Part shown: positions 42,001 to 51,415 of the stretch, piece by piece
Numbering within the stretch: the stretch's first letter is position 1
Layout: every line of letters starts with the position of its first letter
NCBI GenBank assembly: GCA_017503235.1
Contig: JAFVTL010000063.1
Span: 1-64,000, forward strand
Direction: 5' to 3'
DNA length: 64,000 nt
Origin: Bacteroidaceae bacterium
GTDB lineage: Bacteria > Bacteroidota > Bacteroidia > Bacteroidales > Bacteroidaceae
Program-made: the position numbers and the translations under genes
The notes under the pieces: generated by a model
Database searches by the model: none
Told to the model about the DNA's origin: nothing
Seen by the model: the letters and a program-made list of their open reading frames with translations, nothing else

Positions 42001-43344
42001 TTATCCGTTGTTGGAGGCGAATGCCTTCTTCCGGATGCAGAAGAACCAGATGGCGCTGAGCACCCCTTTGACGATGCTGGTGATGCTGATGCTCCACCAG
42101 ATGCCCGACAATCCCCATCCGAGCGACACCAGTGCCAGTGCCAATGGGATGCGAAGATAGTTGCACGAAATGCTGATGACGGCCGGTGCAACGGTTCTTC
42201 CCATGCCGTAGAATACGCCTTGCATCGCTATCTCGAGCATCATGAACAGCTGCGAGTATCCGTCGATGCGCAAGGCCAGTCCTCCGGCTTCGTAGGCTTC
42301 CCTCTCCGGCACAAAGATAGCAAATATATCGTTACCGCAAAAAATAAATGCCAAACTACATACGGTGCCGAACACCAAGGTCATCCAAAGCGTTGCTTTC
42401 AGTGCCCGAACGACACGCTCCGTGCGCCGCGCCGCATAGTTCTGTGCCACAAAGGCGCTGAGGGCGGTCGAGAAGCCTTGCGAGGTATTCCAGGTGATGG
42501 CTTCGATTTGTCCGCTGGTGGTCATGGCCATCAAGCCGATGTGTCCTCCTACGCTCGATGCCGTCCTTCCGAGGAACATGTTGACGAAGGCAAAGAGCGA
42601 GTTCAGCAAGGCTACGGGCAATCCGATGCGTACAATCTTGGTCGTGTAGCTTCGCTTCAGGTGTCCGAAGAACCGGAAATCCTCCCAAAGTATCTTCTTG
42701 AACTTCAGCTGGTGTACGAAGAGCAGAAACACCGAGGCTTGCGCTATCCAGGTGGCCCATGCGGCTCCGTCCGTCTTCCAGTCGAGCACGAAGATGAAGA
42801 GAGGGTCGAGCGCCATGTTGATGGCGAGCCCTACGCCGTTGATGGTGAAAGGAATGCGGCTTCGCCCTGCGGCATTGAAGATGCCCGTGAAGGTGGCCGA
42901 AAGGAACACGAAGGGGAAGGCGGTGGCCACGATGCGCAGATAGTTGACGGCATTGCGGGCGATGTGTCCTTCCAGTTCGTAGATGCTGATGATGGTCGGT
43001 GCGAAGGTGAAGAGCAACGATGCCCACACGAAGGCAATCATCAGCGAGAGGGTGAGGTTGTGAGTCGAGAAGTGGTGTGCGGCTCCTTCGTCCCTGAGGC
43101 CGATGGCTTGCCCGACGCTCACTTCCGCACCCACCTTGTTCAGCAGTGCCAACGAGTTGGTCATCCACGTGAGCAGTCCCACGGAGCCTACCGCGGCTAT
43201 GGCTTCACTTCCCAGTCGTCCCACCCACGCAATGTCCGTCAGGCTATAAGCCATCTGGATGAACGAGGTGGCCATGATGGGGGTGGCCAGTAGGAATAGC
43301 TGGCGAAGGATGGGACCTTCGGTGAGGTGCTTGATTCCTTTCAT
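42001..43344 (-). CDS. MATE family efflux transporter
   Basis: A 447-residue inner-membrane protein with about twelve spans in two homologous halves. The N-terminal pattern ATPIMATSFIQMAYSLTDIA and WVGRLGSEAIAAVGSVG are MATE hallmarks, with a related block GFSTALSAFVAQNYAARRTE in the second half. It exports cationic compounds using Na+ or H+. The substrate is unknown. A dyad repeat A copy lies directly upstream. Confidence 0.94.
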   Translation of the reverse strand: MKGIKHLTEGPILRQLFLLATPIMATSFIQMAYSLTDIAWVGRLGSEAIAAVGSVGLLTWMTNSLALLNKVGAEVSVGQAIGLRDEGAAHHFSTHNLTLSLMIAFVWASLLFTFAPTIISIYELEGHIARNAVNYLRIVATAFPFVFLSATFTGIFNAAGRSRIPFTINGVGLAINMALDPLFIFVLDWKTDGAAWATWIAQASVFLLFVHQLKFKKILWEDFRFFGHLKRSYTTKIVRIGLPVALLNSLFAFVNMFLGRTASSVGGHIGLMAMTTSGQIEAITWNTSQGFSTALSAFVAQNYAARRTERVVRALKATLWMTLVFGTVCSLAFIFCGNDIFAIFVPEREAYEAGGLALRIDGYSQLFMMLEIAMQGVFYGMGRTVAPAVISISCNYLRIPLALALVSLGWGLSGIWWSISITSIVKGVLSAIWFFCIRKKAFASNNG

Positions 43345-43356
43345 TTTTTTATTTTA

Positions 43357-43438
43357 AGGCACGGATTACACAGATTAACACGGTTTTTAGTTTATGTATT
43401 CATTTACTAATTCCGTGAAATCCGTGTAATCCGTGCCT
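43357..43438. repeat. Dyad repeat A, copy 3
   Basis: AGGCACGGATTACACAGATT ... TGTAATCCGTGCCT, 82 bp, between the MATE start and the glyA stop. Confidence 0.88.
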
Positions 43439-43469
43439 AATTTAATTATTTAAGGTTATTGTCTTCCAA

Positions 43470-44750
43470 TCAATAAGCGAACAAAGGATATGCCTTCATC
43501 TTTTCGTTGACGCGGGCACGAACCTGTGCAATCACTTCTTCGTTGTCGACGTTCGAGAGAACGGTTTCAATCATTTCAGCGATTTCAATCATCAAGTCTT
43601 CCTTGGCGCCACGAGTGGTGATGGCCGGAGTACCGAGACGGATGCCCGATGTCTGGAAGGCCGAGCGGCTGTCGAATGGCACCATATTCTTGTTTACGGT
43701 GATGTCGGCCGATACCAATGCCTTTTCAGCTACCTTACCGGTGAGGTCAGGATACTTGCTGCGGAGGTCGACGAGCATGGAGTGATTGTCCGTACCACCT
43801 GATACGATGGTGAATCCGCGGTCGATGAGTGCCTGAGCCAATACGGCTGCGTTCTTCTTCACCTGTGCGGCATATTCCTTGTATTCCGGTTGGAGGATTT
43901 CGCCGAATGCTACGGCCTTGGCTGCGATGACATGTTCGAGCGGACCGCCCTGGATGCCCGGGAATACGGCTGAGTCGAGCAGTTGTGACATCATCTTGAT
44001 TTCGCCCTTCGGAGTCTTCTTGCCCCATGGGTTGGGGAAGTCCTTGCCCATCAGGATGATACCTCCACGAGGACCGCGGAGAGTCTTGTGAGTAGTCGAA
44101 GTCACGATGTGTGCATACTTCACCGGATTGTCGAGCAAGCCTGCTGCGATGAGACCTGCCGGGTGAGCCATGTCAATCATCAGGAGTGCGCCTACCTTGT
44201 CGGCGATTTCGCGCATGCGCTTGTAGTCCCATTCGCGTGAGTAAGCCGAGCCACCGCCCACGATGAGCTTCGGTTGTTCGCGCAAGGCGATTTCTTCCAT
44301 CTGGTCGTAGTCAACGCGTCCGGTTTCGGGGTTGAGGTTATATTCGCATGGAGTATAGATGATGCCCGATGTGTTCACCAGCGAGCCGTGTGACAGGTGA
44401 CCTCCGTGAGCCAGATTCAAGCCCATGAACTTGTCGCCCGGATTGAGTACGGCGAGGAATACGGCAGCATTAGCCTGTGCTCCCGAGTGAGGTTGTACGT
44501 TTGCCCATTCGGCGCCGAAGATTTCTTTCAGTCTTTCGATGGCGATGGTTTCGCTTTGGTCCACCACTTCGCAACCGCCGTAGTAGCGCTTGCCGGGGTA
44601 TCCTTCGGCATATTTGTTGGTGAGGCAGGAGCCCATGGCCTGCATCACTTGGTCACTCACGAAGTTTTCAGATGCAATCAGTTCGATGCCTTTCAGCTGG
44701 CGCTGATGTTCCTTTTCGATGATGTCGAAAATCAAATCGTCTCTTTTCAT
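43470..44750 (-). CDS. glyA: Serine hydroxymethyltransferase
   Basis: A 426-residue PLP enzyme, normal length. Motifs: [19 protein letters not shown] (about residues 22-40), [16 protein letters not shown] [25 protein letters not shown], and the PLP-lysine motif [14 protein letters not shown] (about residue 225). It converts serine and tetrahydrofolate to glycine and methylene-THF. It has its own TAATTTTG box upstream, separate from the pyrB operon. Confidence 0.97.
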   Translation of the reverse strand: MKRDDLIFDIIEKEHQRQLKGIELIASENFVSDQVMQAMGSCLTNKYAEGYPGKRYYGGCEVVDQSETIAIERLKEIFGAEWANVQPHSGAQANAAVFLAVLNPGDKFMGLNLAHGGHLSHGSLVNTSGIIYTPCEYNLNPETGRVDYDQMEEIALREQPKLIVGGGSAYSREWDYKRMREIADKVGALLMIDMAHPAGLIAAGLLDNPVKYAHIVTSTTHKTLRGPRGGIILMGKDFPNPWGKKTPKGEIKMMSQLLDSAVFPGIQGGPLEHVIAAKAVAFGEILQPEYKEYAAQVKKNAAVLAQALIDRGFTIVSGGTDNHSMLVDLRSKYPDLTGKVAEKALVSADITVNKNMVPFDSRSAFQTSGIRLGTPAITTRGAKEDLMIEIAEMIETVLSNVDNEEVIAQVRARVNEKMKAYPLFAY

Positions 44751-44793
44751 TATCTTATTTTTAGAATGTTATTCAATTCTGAATTTGAGGTGG

Positions 44794-44801
44794 CAAAATT
44801 A
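44794..44801 (-). promoter_or_regulatory. -7 box for glyA
   Basis: TAATTTTG on the minus strand, about 44 bp before the start. Confidence 0.45.
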
Positions 44802-44829
44802 AATAAAAAAGGCGGATGCTGAAAACATT

Positions 44830-45402
44830 TTATTGTTTTTTCTTCTTTTCAACTGACCAGCCGAACTTTCCTATCTTTTCGCCCAATCCGTAATAGCCTC
44901 CGTGGAGGTATACCAGCGGATTCGAGCGGTCGAGTTCGAACTTGCCCGATTCCTTGTCCATGTACTTCTCGTCGGCCTTCACGTTCAGCACTTCGGCTAT
45001 GAACATGTCGTGCGAGCCCAGCGACACGATTTCCTTCACGCGGCATTCGATGCACAGGGGCGATTCCTCGATGATGGGTGCGCTCACGGCCTTGGCCTTG
45101 CCGGGTGTCAGTCTCATTTCCTCGAACTTGTTGTAGTCCTTTCCCGAGCGCACGCCACACCAGTCGGTGGCGAAGGCCATGTCCTCGGTGGTGAGGTTGA
45201 TGACGAACTCCATGTTTCGCTTGATGATGTCGTACGAGTGCCGTTCGGGCCTTACGGAGATGTAGCACATGGGCGGGTTGCTACAGATGGTGCCTGTCCA
45301 TGCCACGGTCAGCACGTTGTATTCCTCGGGTGTGCTTCCACAGCTCACCAGTACGGCGGGCAGCGGATAGATCATGGTGCCCGGTTTCCAGTCCTGTTTC
45401 AT
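44830..45402 (-). CDS. Flavin reductase-like FMN-binding protein
   Basis: A 190-residue split-barrel flavoprotein. It starts [20 protein letters not shown], with [20 protein letters not shown] (about residues 37-56), [17 protein letters not shown] and [20 protein letters not shown], the DIM6/NTAB flavin reductase pattern of archaea and anaerobes. It probably transfers electrons by FMN; the partner is unknown. The ATG at 45402 overlaps the pyrI stop (ATGA), so it is translationally coupled to the pyr operon. Longer frames upstream read through pyrI. Confidence 0.88.
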   Translation of the reverse strand: MKQDWKPGTMIYPLPAVLVSCGSTPEEYNVLTVAWTGTICSNPPMCYISVRPERHSYDIIKRNMEFVINLTTEDMAFATDWCGVRSGKDYNKFEEMRLTPGKAKAVSAPIIEESPLCIECRVKEIVSLGSHDMFIAEVLNVKADEKYMDKESGKFELDRSNPLVYLHGGYYGLGEKIGKFGWSVEKKKKQ

Positions 45403-45860
45403 AGCAGCTTGATGGCTTCCTTGTTCTGTTCCTTTTCGCAATAGTGGCATTTCAGTGTGCCCTGTTCCTTGTCGATGACGTGGAAGATGGTGGCCATCGG
45501 CTCGTTGTTGGTGATGCACTTGGGGTTGTTGCACTTCACGATGCCGCGTATTTCGTCGGGCATGATGACCTGCTTCTTTTCCACCACTTCATAGTCGCGT
45601 ATGATGTTCAGCTTCACGTTGGGCGCCACGACCGACAGGCGGCTGATTTCTTCGTCGGTGAAGAATCGGTCGGCCACCTTGATGATGCCCTTCTTGCCCA
45701 GTTTCTTGCTCTCCAGATTGTTCCCGATGGTCATGTTGTTTTCCACGTTCATCAGCCCCAGCAGGTTTACAATGGTGAATAGCTTGTCGGTAGGTATATG
45801 GTCAATAACGGTGCCGTTCTGTAAAGCGGCTACCTGCAGTTCTGCTACATTGTTTTTCAT
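45399..45860 (-). CDS. pyrI: Aspartate carbamoyltransferase regulatory chain
   Basis: A 153-residue allosteric subunit. The N-terminal nucleotide domain has [17 protein letters not shown] (about residues 19-35). The C-terminal zinc domain has [11 protein letters not shown] and [10 protein letters not shown], with four cysteines. It binds ATP or CTP and tunes PyrB activity. The 38-bp space to pyrB consists almost wholly of a repeat. It overlaps the flavin reductase start by 4 bp. Confidence 0.97.
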   Translation of the reverse strand: MKNNVAELQVAALQNGTVIDHIPTDKLFTIVNLLGLMNVENNMTIGNNLESKKLGKKGIIKVADRFFTDEEISRLSVVAPNVKLNIIRDYEVVEKKQVIMPDEIRGIVKCNNPKCITNNEPMATIFHVIDKEQGTLKCHYCEKEQNKEAIKLL

Positions 45861-45900
45861 AACTTATAACTTATAACTCAAAACTCATAACTTATAACTC
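45861..45900 (-). repeat. Heptamer repeat (family B) between pyrB and pyrI
   Basis: About six units of AACTTAT/AACTCAT, the reverse complement of the AGTT-type heptamers at 13086-13170. It fills the spacer and reaches into the pyrB stop codon. Confidence 0.85.
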
Positions 45901-46843
45901 AGCACTTCTTCCCGTCCTCAATCACATCCTCCAGGGTGATGCCCAGCACGTCGCACAGGATGGCCTGTCGGGCGTAGAGTCCGTTTTGTGCCTGTTGGAA
46001 GTAGTACGCCTTGGGGTTGTCGTCCACGTCGTAGGTAATCTCGTTCACACGCGGCAGTGGGTGCAGGATGCGCAGGTTGTCGCGCGTCTTGGCCAGCATG
46101 TCGTTGTGCAGGATGTACACGTCTTTCACGCGTTCATATTCCATCAGGTCGGTGAATCGTTCGCGTTGCACGCGTGTCATATATAAGATGTCGGCTTCGG
46201 CGATGGTGTCTTCCGTAAATTCGGTGTGTTCCTCGTACTTGATGCCGTGTTCGCGACAATAGAGTTTGTATTCCTCCGGCATTTTCAGCTCTTCGGGAGC
46301 GATGAAGTGGAAGGTGGGGTTGAAGTGTCGCATGGCCATGAGGAGCGAGTGTACGGTCCGTCCGTATTTCAGGTCGCCCACCAGGTAGATGTTCAGGTTT
46401 TCGAGTGTACCCTGAGTCTTGTAGATGGAGTATAGGTCGAGCATGGTCTGCGAGGGGTGCTGGTTGGCTCCGTCGCCGGCGTTCACGATGGGCACGGGTG
46501 CCACTTCGCTAGCATAGCGTGCCGCTCCTTCCAAGTAGTGACGCATGACGATGATGTCGGCATAGTTGCTCACCATCATGATGGTGTCTTTCAGTGTTTC
46601 CCCTTTCGACGAGCTGGTCACCTTCGGGTCGGTGAATCCGATGACGCGTGCTCCCAGTCTGTTGGCTGCTGTTTCGAAGCTCAGTCGGGTACGTGTCGAT
46701 GGTTCAAAGAACAAGGTTGCCACCACTCTTCCGTCCATGATTTTGCGGTTGGGGTTCTTTTCGAATTCTCTTGCCATCTCCAACAGGTAGAGTATTTTCT
46801 CCTTGGAGAGTCCGGCAATGGATACAAGGCTTCTGTTTTCCAT
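45899..46843 (-). CDS. pyrB: Aspartate carbamoyltransferase catalytic chain
   Basis: A 314-residue ATCase catalytic subunit. The carbamoyl-phosphate loop [13 protein letters not shown] lies at about residues 48-60, followed by [36 protein letters not shown] and HPLPRVNEI. It makes N-carbamoyl-aspartate in pyrimidine synthesis. I use the ATG at 46843 ([15 protein letters not shown]); a longer frame adds 47 residues read from the AT-rich leader. It heads the operon pyrB-pyrI-flavin reductase. Confidence 0.97.
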   Translation of the reverse strand: MENRSLVSIAGLSKEKILYLLEMAREFEKNPNRKIMDGRVVATLFFEPSTRTRLSFETAANRLGARVIGFTDPKVTSSSKGETLKDTIMMVSNYADIIVMRHYLEGAARYASEVAPVPIVNAGDGANQHPSQTMLDLYSIYKTQGTLENLNIYLVGDLKYGRTVHSLLMAMRHFNPTFHFIAPEELKMPEEYKLYCREHGIKYEEHTEFTEDTIAEADILYMTRVQRERFTDLMEYERVKDVYILHNDMLAKTRDNLRILHPLPRVNEITYDVDDNPKAYYFQQAQNGLYARQAILCDVLGITLEDVIEDGKKC

Positions 46844-46940
46844 ATCTTCGTTTAAAAGTAGTTCGTTAGTTTGGAGTGTAAAGGTATAAAAAAAGATTCG
46901 AATGTTGCATCCGTTTTTCAGGAAAAGATGTGGCGGATGA
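46844..46940. other. pyrB leader region
   Basis: It carries a TACCTTTA box on the minus strand (near 46880) that may be the pyrB promoter. I see no attenuator or gene. Confidence 0.4.
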
Positions 46941-47211
46941 TAAATCATAGCTTTGCGAGTCGTAAAACAATACTTTCTGCGCACTAAAGCATTGTTTTCT
47001 TTCCCTCATTGCTTACACTACAAAGAGATTGAAAACCGAGAGCAGAACAAGGAAATGATTTTCTTTTTTATGCCGAGGTGCATCATCTCTTCGTGTATAC
47101 AAATATACAATCCCTGCGAAGCGCTTGTCAAGTCTTTCGCCAATTATTTTTCAAGAAAAAGAAACTTTTTAAGGAGAGCAAATACTACGAAGTCAACATT
47201 CTCTGGAATGG
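46941..47211 (+). repeat. Repeat family D, copy 1 (about 270 bp)
   Basis: It shares several blocks in the same order with copy 2 at 53907-54112: GCTTTGCGAGTCGTAAAAC, TTTCTGCGCACTAAAGCATT, TTTCTTTCCCTCATTGCT, CTTGTCAAGT, TTTTTCAAGAAAA and GAAACTTTTT. It is noncoding; frames across it are interrupted or low-complexity. Confidence 0.85.
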
Positions 47212-47382
47212 CAGTCCTCAAGTCCTCAAATCCTCAATACTCAATTATTTTTATATTGGAAAATTAGGCTTAAATACATGTAAAGATATTTCATAATATA
47301 ATATTATAGATTCTATCTAACTATTTTTTTTCACATTCATCACCCTAAAAAATAATTGAGTACTGAGGATTGAGGATAGTAG
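47212..47382. repeat. Dyad E1 with octamer arms (CCTCAAGT type)
   Basis: Left arm: CAGTCCTCAAGTCCTCAAAT continuing to ACTCAATTATT. Right arm: the inverse, AATAATTGAGTACTGAGGAT and so on. Between them is about 95 bp of AT-rich DNA. It follows directly after the family D element. Confidence 0.85.
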
Positions 47383-47440
47383 ATGACCTGAAGGCATGGT
47401 CGAGCACCACGCTGCTATGGGAAGAAGAGGAGTAAAAAAC

Positions 47441-47468
47441 AAGGAGGATGTGATGGCACATCCTCCTT
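47441..47468 (-). terminator. Terminator of the polyferredoxin gene
   Basis: Arms AAGGAGGATGTG and CACATCCTCCTT with a T tract on the minus strand. Confidence 0.88.
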
Positions 47469-47490
47469 ATGGAAATATCTGTGGGGAAGG

Positions 47491-48969
47491 TTACAGAGTG
47501 CGGTGCACTTCGTGACCTTCGACATAGATGGCGCTGAACGGACGCGACGGACAGAGGTTTTCGCAAGCTCCGCAACCGATGCAGCGTTCGGTGTCGATAA
47601 CGGGTATCTTGAGCGAACGGGGGTTGGAAGCATCCTTCGGAACCATTTGGATGGCGCCTGTAGGGCAATGGCGTTCGCAATTGCCGCAGGACACGCCGTC
47701 AGTATTCACCACGCAATTCTGTTCAATCCATACGGCATGGCCCACTTGGATGGACGATTTCTCGGCACGGTCGATGGGGCGGATGGCACCGGCAGGACAC
47801 ACTTCGGAGCACTTCGTACACTCGGGACGGCAATAGCCGCGTTCGTAGGAGGCTTCGGGTTGCATCAGGTTCATCAGGCCGGTAGAGGGGCGCAACACTT
47901 GGTTGGGGCACACCTGTACGCAGAGCTGGCAAGCGGTGCAGTGCTGATGGAAATTGCGGGCACTCAGGGCTCCCGGAGGGAGGATAGGAGTGGTGCGTTC
48001 GGGGATTTGCTTGTCTTCGATGGTGGCAAGGCCTCCGTCGAGCTTCTTTTCCTGTGCCTTGACAAGGCCGGTGGCGGTGGCAATGGCGGTGGCGGTCATG
48101 AAGGCACGGCGTCCTTCGTCCACCTTCGGTGCCTGGGCGCTATCGGCGCTCTTGGCGCGGTGTACGTATCGGATGGCTCCCTTCTTGCAGGTGTCGATGC
48201 AATCGAGGCACACCACGCAACGGCTATAGTCGATGGAGTGGGTCTTCGAGTCGATGCAGGCGGCCTTGCAATTGCGGGCACAGAGTCCGCAGGAGTTGCA
48301 CTTGCTGGTGTCGATGACGGGCTTCAGCCACGAGAAGCGGGCGAGGAATCCCAACACGGTGCCTACGGGGCAGATGGTGTTGCAATAGGTTCGTCCGTTG
48401 CGCCAAGCCAACACGCCGAGGATGACGAAGGTGAAGATGGCCACCAGGAGGGTGGCGCCGCCCTTGATCCATACGTCGGCAGAGTAGAAGGTGTAGCTTT
48501 CAGCTTGTTCGGCAAAGTGGGCGAGGAGGTTGTTTCCCCACAGGTAGAGGGGGGAGAAGAGGTTGGAAACGATGCGTCCCCAAGCGCTATAGGGTGCCAG
48601 CAGGGCTACCAGCGAACCGACTCCGGCCACCAGGGCGATGACGAAGAGGCCGAGCATGGCGTAACGGAGCCATGTGAGGGGCTTGGAGTAGGTGTAGCGG
48701 TGTTTCTTGGCTTTCTTGCCCAACCATCCGGCGATGTCCTGAAAGACGCCGAGCGGACAGATGACGGAGCAATAGATGCGGCCCATGACGAGGGTGAGGA
48801 CCACCAGAAGGGCCACAACGCCTACATTGAGAGCCAGCAGGGCGGGCAGGAACTGAATCTTTGCCATCCATCCGAACCATGCGTGGAGGGTCCCCGTGAA
48901 GTCGAGGAAAAGCAGGGTGACGAGGGTGAAGAACACCGCGGCCAGCACTTTTCGTATTTTACTGTTCAT
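47491..48969 (-). CDS. Membrane polyferredoxin (NapH-like and NapG-like halves fused)
   Basis: A 492-residue iron-sulfur protein. Residues 1-210 or so hold about four to five spans and two CxxxCP motifs on loops (YCSVICPLG, YCNTICPVG), then two 4Fe-4S motifs (CNSCGLCARNCKAAC, CVVCLDCIDTCKKGA). Around residue 292 there is GRRAFMTATAIATATG, a Tat-like internal signal. The C-terminal half adds four more 4Fe-4S motifs (CTACQLCVQVCP, CTKCSEVCPAG, CGNCERHCPTG, CIGCGACENLCP). It resembles NapH and NapG joined. It should carry electrons across or along the membrane. The final partner is not known; the aldo/keto reductase upstream is a neighbour. Confidence 0.85.
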   Translation of the reverse strand: MNSKIRKVLAAVFFTLVTLLFLDFTGTLHAWFGWMAKIQFLPALLALNVGVVALLVVLTLVMGRIYCSVICPLGVFQDIAGWLGKKAKKHRYTYSKPLTWLRYAMLGLFVIALVAGVGSLVALLAPYSAWGRIVSNLFSPLYLWGNNLLAHFAEQAESYTFYSADVWIKGGATLLVAIFTFVILGVLAWRNGRTYCNTICPVGTVLGFLARFSWLKPVIDTSKCNSCGLCARNCKAACIDSKTHSIDYSRCVVCLDCIDTCKKGAIRYVHRAKSADSAQAPKVDEGRRAFMTATAIATATGLVKAQEKKLDGGLATIEDKQIPERTTPILPPGALSARNFHQHCTACQLCVQVCPNQVLRPSTGLMNLMQPEASYERGYCRPECTKCSEVCPAGAIRPIDRAEKSSIQVGHAVWIEQNCVVNTDGVSCGNCERHCPTGAIQMVPKDASNPRSLKIPVIDTERCIGCGACENLCPSRPFSAIYVEGHEVHRTL

Positions 48970-49034
48970 ATACTTTTTGTTTTATTACGTGAAACCTGTA
49001 TTCGTTAGTTTTTTTTGCTTTTTCTGAGAGTGGC

Positions 49035-50390
49035 TTAGAGGGTGTCCTGTTTCAGCTTTTCAACAAACTCGTCGATGCGGTGCAGCTGGCGGGGGATGTT
49101 GATGCGTTGCGGACAATGCTGCATGCACTGGTTGCATCCGATGCAATGGCTTGCCTGGCGGAGCTTGGGCACACTACGGTCGTAGCCCACGAGGAAAGCC
49201 TGACGGGCTTCGCGGTACTTCGGGTCCTGACGGTCCTTGGGCACGTTGCCTTCGTTCACGCACTTGTTGTAGTGGAGCAATACGGCAGGGATGTCGATGC
49301 CATAGGGGCACGGCATGCAATACTTGCAGTCGTTGCAAGGGATGGTGGGGTATTTCAGCATCAGCTGGGCGGTTTCTTCGAGGAACTCAAGCTCTTCGTC
49401 CGTCAGGTATTCGATGGGCGAATAGGTCTTGAGGTTGTCGATGAGGTGTTCCTTGTAGGTCATACCGCTCAACGAGGTGAGCACGCGGGGGAAGTGTCCG
49501 GCAAAGCGGAAGGCCCACGATGCCACACTGAGGTCGGGACGACGTTGCTTGAGGCGTCCTACGAGGTGGTCGCTCAGCTTGGCGAGGCGTCCGCCCAAGA
49601 GGGGTTCCATGATGACCACGGGGATGTTGCGCTTCTCCAGCTCGCGATAGAGGAATTCGGCGTCGTTGGTCTTCCAGTCGGCATAGTTCATCTGGATTTG
49701 TACGAAGTCCCACTTCACGTCCATGTCGAGCACATAGAGGAAGGTTTCCTTGTCGCCGTGGTAGGACCATCCGAGGTTGCGGATGCGTCCGGCTTCGCGT
49801 TCCTTCACGAGGAAGTCGATGATGCCGTTGTCGACAAAGCGTTGTCTGAACGAGGGGACGCCGCCTCCACCGATGGAGTGAAGGAGGTAGTAGTCAATGT
49901 AGTCCACCTGCATTTCCTTGAACGACTGCTCGTACATCTTCTTGGAGTTCTCGAACGAGGAGTTGCTGAAGTTGGAGAGCTTGGTGGCTATGAAGAACTT
50001 GTCGCGCGGATGGCGCTTGAGGGCGATGCCGGTAGCTTTCTCGGATTGGCCCTGCAAGTATACGGGTGCCGTGTCGAAGTAGTTTACACCGTGTTCGATG
50101 GCGTAATCCACCAGTTCGTTCACTCTTTCCTGGTCGACAATGTCCTTGCCGTTTTCGTCCTTGGTCATCGGCCAGCGCATACATCCGTAGCCCAGCAACG
50201 ACACCTTGTCACCCGTGAGGCTTTCGCGGTAGGTCATTTCACCGATGGCCTTGTCGCTCACCGCAGGGTCGCCATAGGCGGTCTTCTTCTCCGATGAACA
50301 TCCGTAGAGGGAAGCCGAAGCGGCGATGCCGGCTCCCAAGGTCTTTAGGAATCCTCTTCGGTCTAACCCGTTGTTTTCTGTCTTGTCCAT
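49035..50390 (-). CDS. Aldo/keto reductase with C-terminal ferredoxin domain and Tat-like signal
   Basis: A 451-residue protein. The N-terminus DRRGFLKTLGAGIAASASLY fits a twin-arginine signal, followed by GCSS, a possible lipobox. The aldo/keto reductase barrel has YFDTAPVY (about residue 100), KLSNF and DYYLLHSIGG. The C-terminal part carries CNDCKYCMPCPYGID and CIGCNQCMQHCPQRI, two 4Fe-4S sites. It therefore seems to be an exported redox enzyme fed by the polyferredoxin, whose gene is 65 bp downstream on the same strand (inference). The substrate is unknown. Confidence 0.88.
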   Translation of the reverse strand: MDKTENNGLDRRGFLKTLGAGIAASASLYGCSSEKKTAYGDPAVSDKAIGEMTYRESLTGDKVSLLGYGCMRWPMTKDENGKDIVDQERVNELVDYAIEHGVNYFDTAPVYLQGQSEKATGIALKRHPRDKFFIATKLSNFSNSSFENSKKMYEQSFKEMQVDYIDYYLLHSIGGGGVPSFRQRFVDNGIIDFLVKEREAGRIRNLGWSYHGDKETFLYVLDMDVKWDFVQIQMNYADWKTNDAEFLYRELEKRNIPVVIMEPLLGGRLAKLSDHLVGRLKQRRPDLSVASWAFRFAGHFPRVLTSLSGMTYKEHLIDNLKTYSPIEYLTDEELEFLEETAQLMLKYPTIPCNDCKYCMPCPYGIDIPAVLLHYNKCVNEGNVPKDRQDPKYREARQAFLVGYDRSVPKLRQASHCIGCNQCMQHCPQRINIPRQLHRIDEFVEKLKQDTL

Positions 50391-50422
50391 AGTATCTGTT
50401 TAAATGATATATATAAGTTTCG

Positions 50423-50430
50423 CAAAAATA
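50423..50430 (-). promoter_or_regulatory. -7 box for the aldo/keto reductase gene
   Basis: TATTTTTG on the minus strand, about 33 bp before the start. Confidence 0.4.
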
Positions 50431-50592
50431 ATGAAATAATCCAACAAGCGAAAAATAATTGACAAAAATGTAAAAATCCGCTTGCTACGGAGGGAAAAGA
50501 GACGGTGAAAGCAAAAAGATGTTAAATTCGCGAGGCCTCCATGCAGTCTTTCCGTAGTTTCGCCATTACTTTGTTGAACGAATCTAAGAATT

Positions 50593-51360
50593 ATGATGAA
50601 AAGAATGAACCTGAAGAAAAACGCTGTCTGTATTTTAGGAGCAATGATGATGCTCGTCATGCCTTCGTGCCAGACCTTGGAAGACGAACCTTCGGCACCG
50701 GTTTATGAAGAAGTAGATTGGGCCACCGTGGAGCATCAGAAAGAATCAACGAGTGAGAAAACAGTAGTCTTCAATAGCGATTCATGGGGCTACCTGTTGC
50801 CCCGCCACAATTACCAGTTCGGCGACTTGGTGCCCAACCAGCGGGTAATCCTTTATTTCAATCTGGAGAAAGAAGCCTACGACAATTCCATCACCCATGT
50901 GATAGAGGTGGGGAATGTGGTACACGTGCTGACCAAGGACGTTGAGCAGCTGACCGACGAGAATGACAAGGAGTTCGGAAACGACCCCGTATCCATCCTG
51001 CAAGGCGACATCTGGTTGGGTGGCGGACATCTGAACGTCATCTTCCAACAGAACCGTCCGGCGCAAAAGAAGCACCGGGTGAGCCTCGTGGCCAGAGACT
51101 TCAATCCCGACCAGGAGGGCTATCTGAATCTGGAGTTCAGATACAATGACTATGACGACACGACCAACCGCTATCAGTATGGCGTGGTGTCCTATTCGTT
51201 GCACGGATTGAACATCGACGAACAGACGAAGGGCATCCGCCTGAAGCTGAATTCGGCGGTGAACGGCCAACGGGTGGTGGAATTGAAGTTCGGTGAAGAA
51301 GGCTCCAGTTCCTCCGACCACATGCGCGAGTTGAAATTCTCCAAATTTTTGGTGAAGTAA
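50593..51360 (+). CDS. NigD-like lipoprotein
   Basis: A 255-residue lipoprotein; the lipobox VMPSC lies at about residue 26. The N-terminal beta domain has VVFNSDSWGYLLPRHNYQFG (about residues 57-76). The C-terminal domain has GGGHLNVIFQQN, HRVSLVARD and YLNLEFRYNDYDDTTNRY, the NigD beta-sandwich pattern. NigD proteins are abundant in Bacteroides and of unknown function. The first of two adjacent ATG codons is used. Confidence 0.82.
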   Translation: MMKRMNLKKNAVCILGAMMMLVMPSCQTLEDEPSAPVYEEVDWATVEHQKESTSEKTVVFNSDSWGYLLPRHNYQFGDLVPNQRVILYFNLEKEAYDNSITHVIEVGNVVHVLTKDVEQLTDENDKEFGNDPVSILQGDIWLGGGHLNVIFQQNRPAQKKHRVSLVARDFNPDQEGYLNLEFRYNDYDDTTNRYQYGVVSYSLHGLNIDEQTKGIRLKLNSAVNGQRVVELKFGEEGSSSSDHMRELKFSKFLVK

Positions 51361-51386
51361 TATGCGGCGATGTCCGTAGAAATCTT

Positions 51387-51394
51387 TACATTTG
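51387..51394 (+). promoter_or_regulatory. -7 box for the M28 peptidase gene
   Basis: TACATTTG overlaps the upstream ATG at 51392, so the real start must lie downstream, at 51416. Confidence 0.5.
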
Positions 51395-51415
51395 CAGCAA
51401 ACAATAAATGCTGCT

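Noticed and set aside
46941..47382. Possible CRISPR array or small genes in the repeat-rich gap
   Set aside because: The units are contiguous 7-8 bp repeats in inverted arms. There are no 25-40 bp direct repeats with unique spacers and no cas genes. Short frames across the region are interrupted or low-complexity.
47503..49008. 501-codon plus-strand frame opposite the polyferredoxin gene
   Set aside because: It is long only because of base composition. It is rich in Gly, Glu and His with no domain, and the minus-strand gene has six or more clear iron-sulfur motifs.
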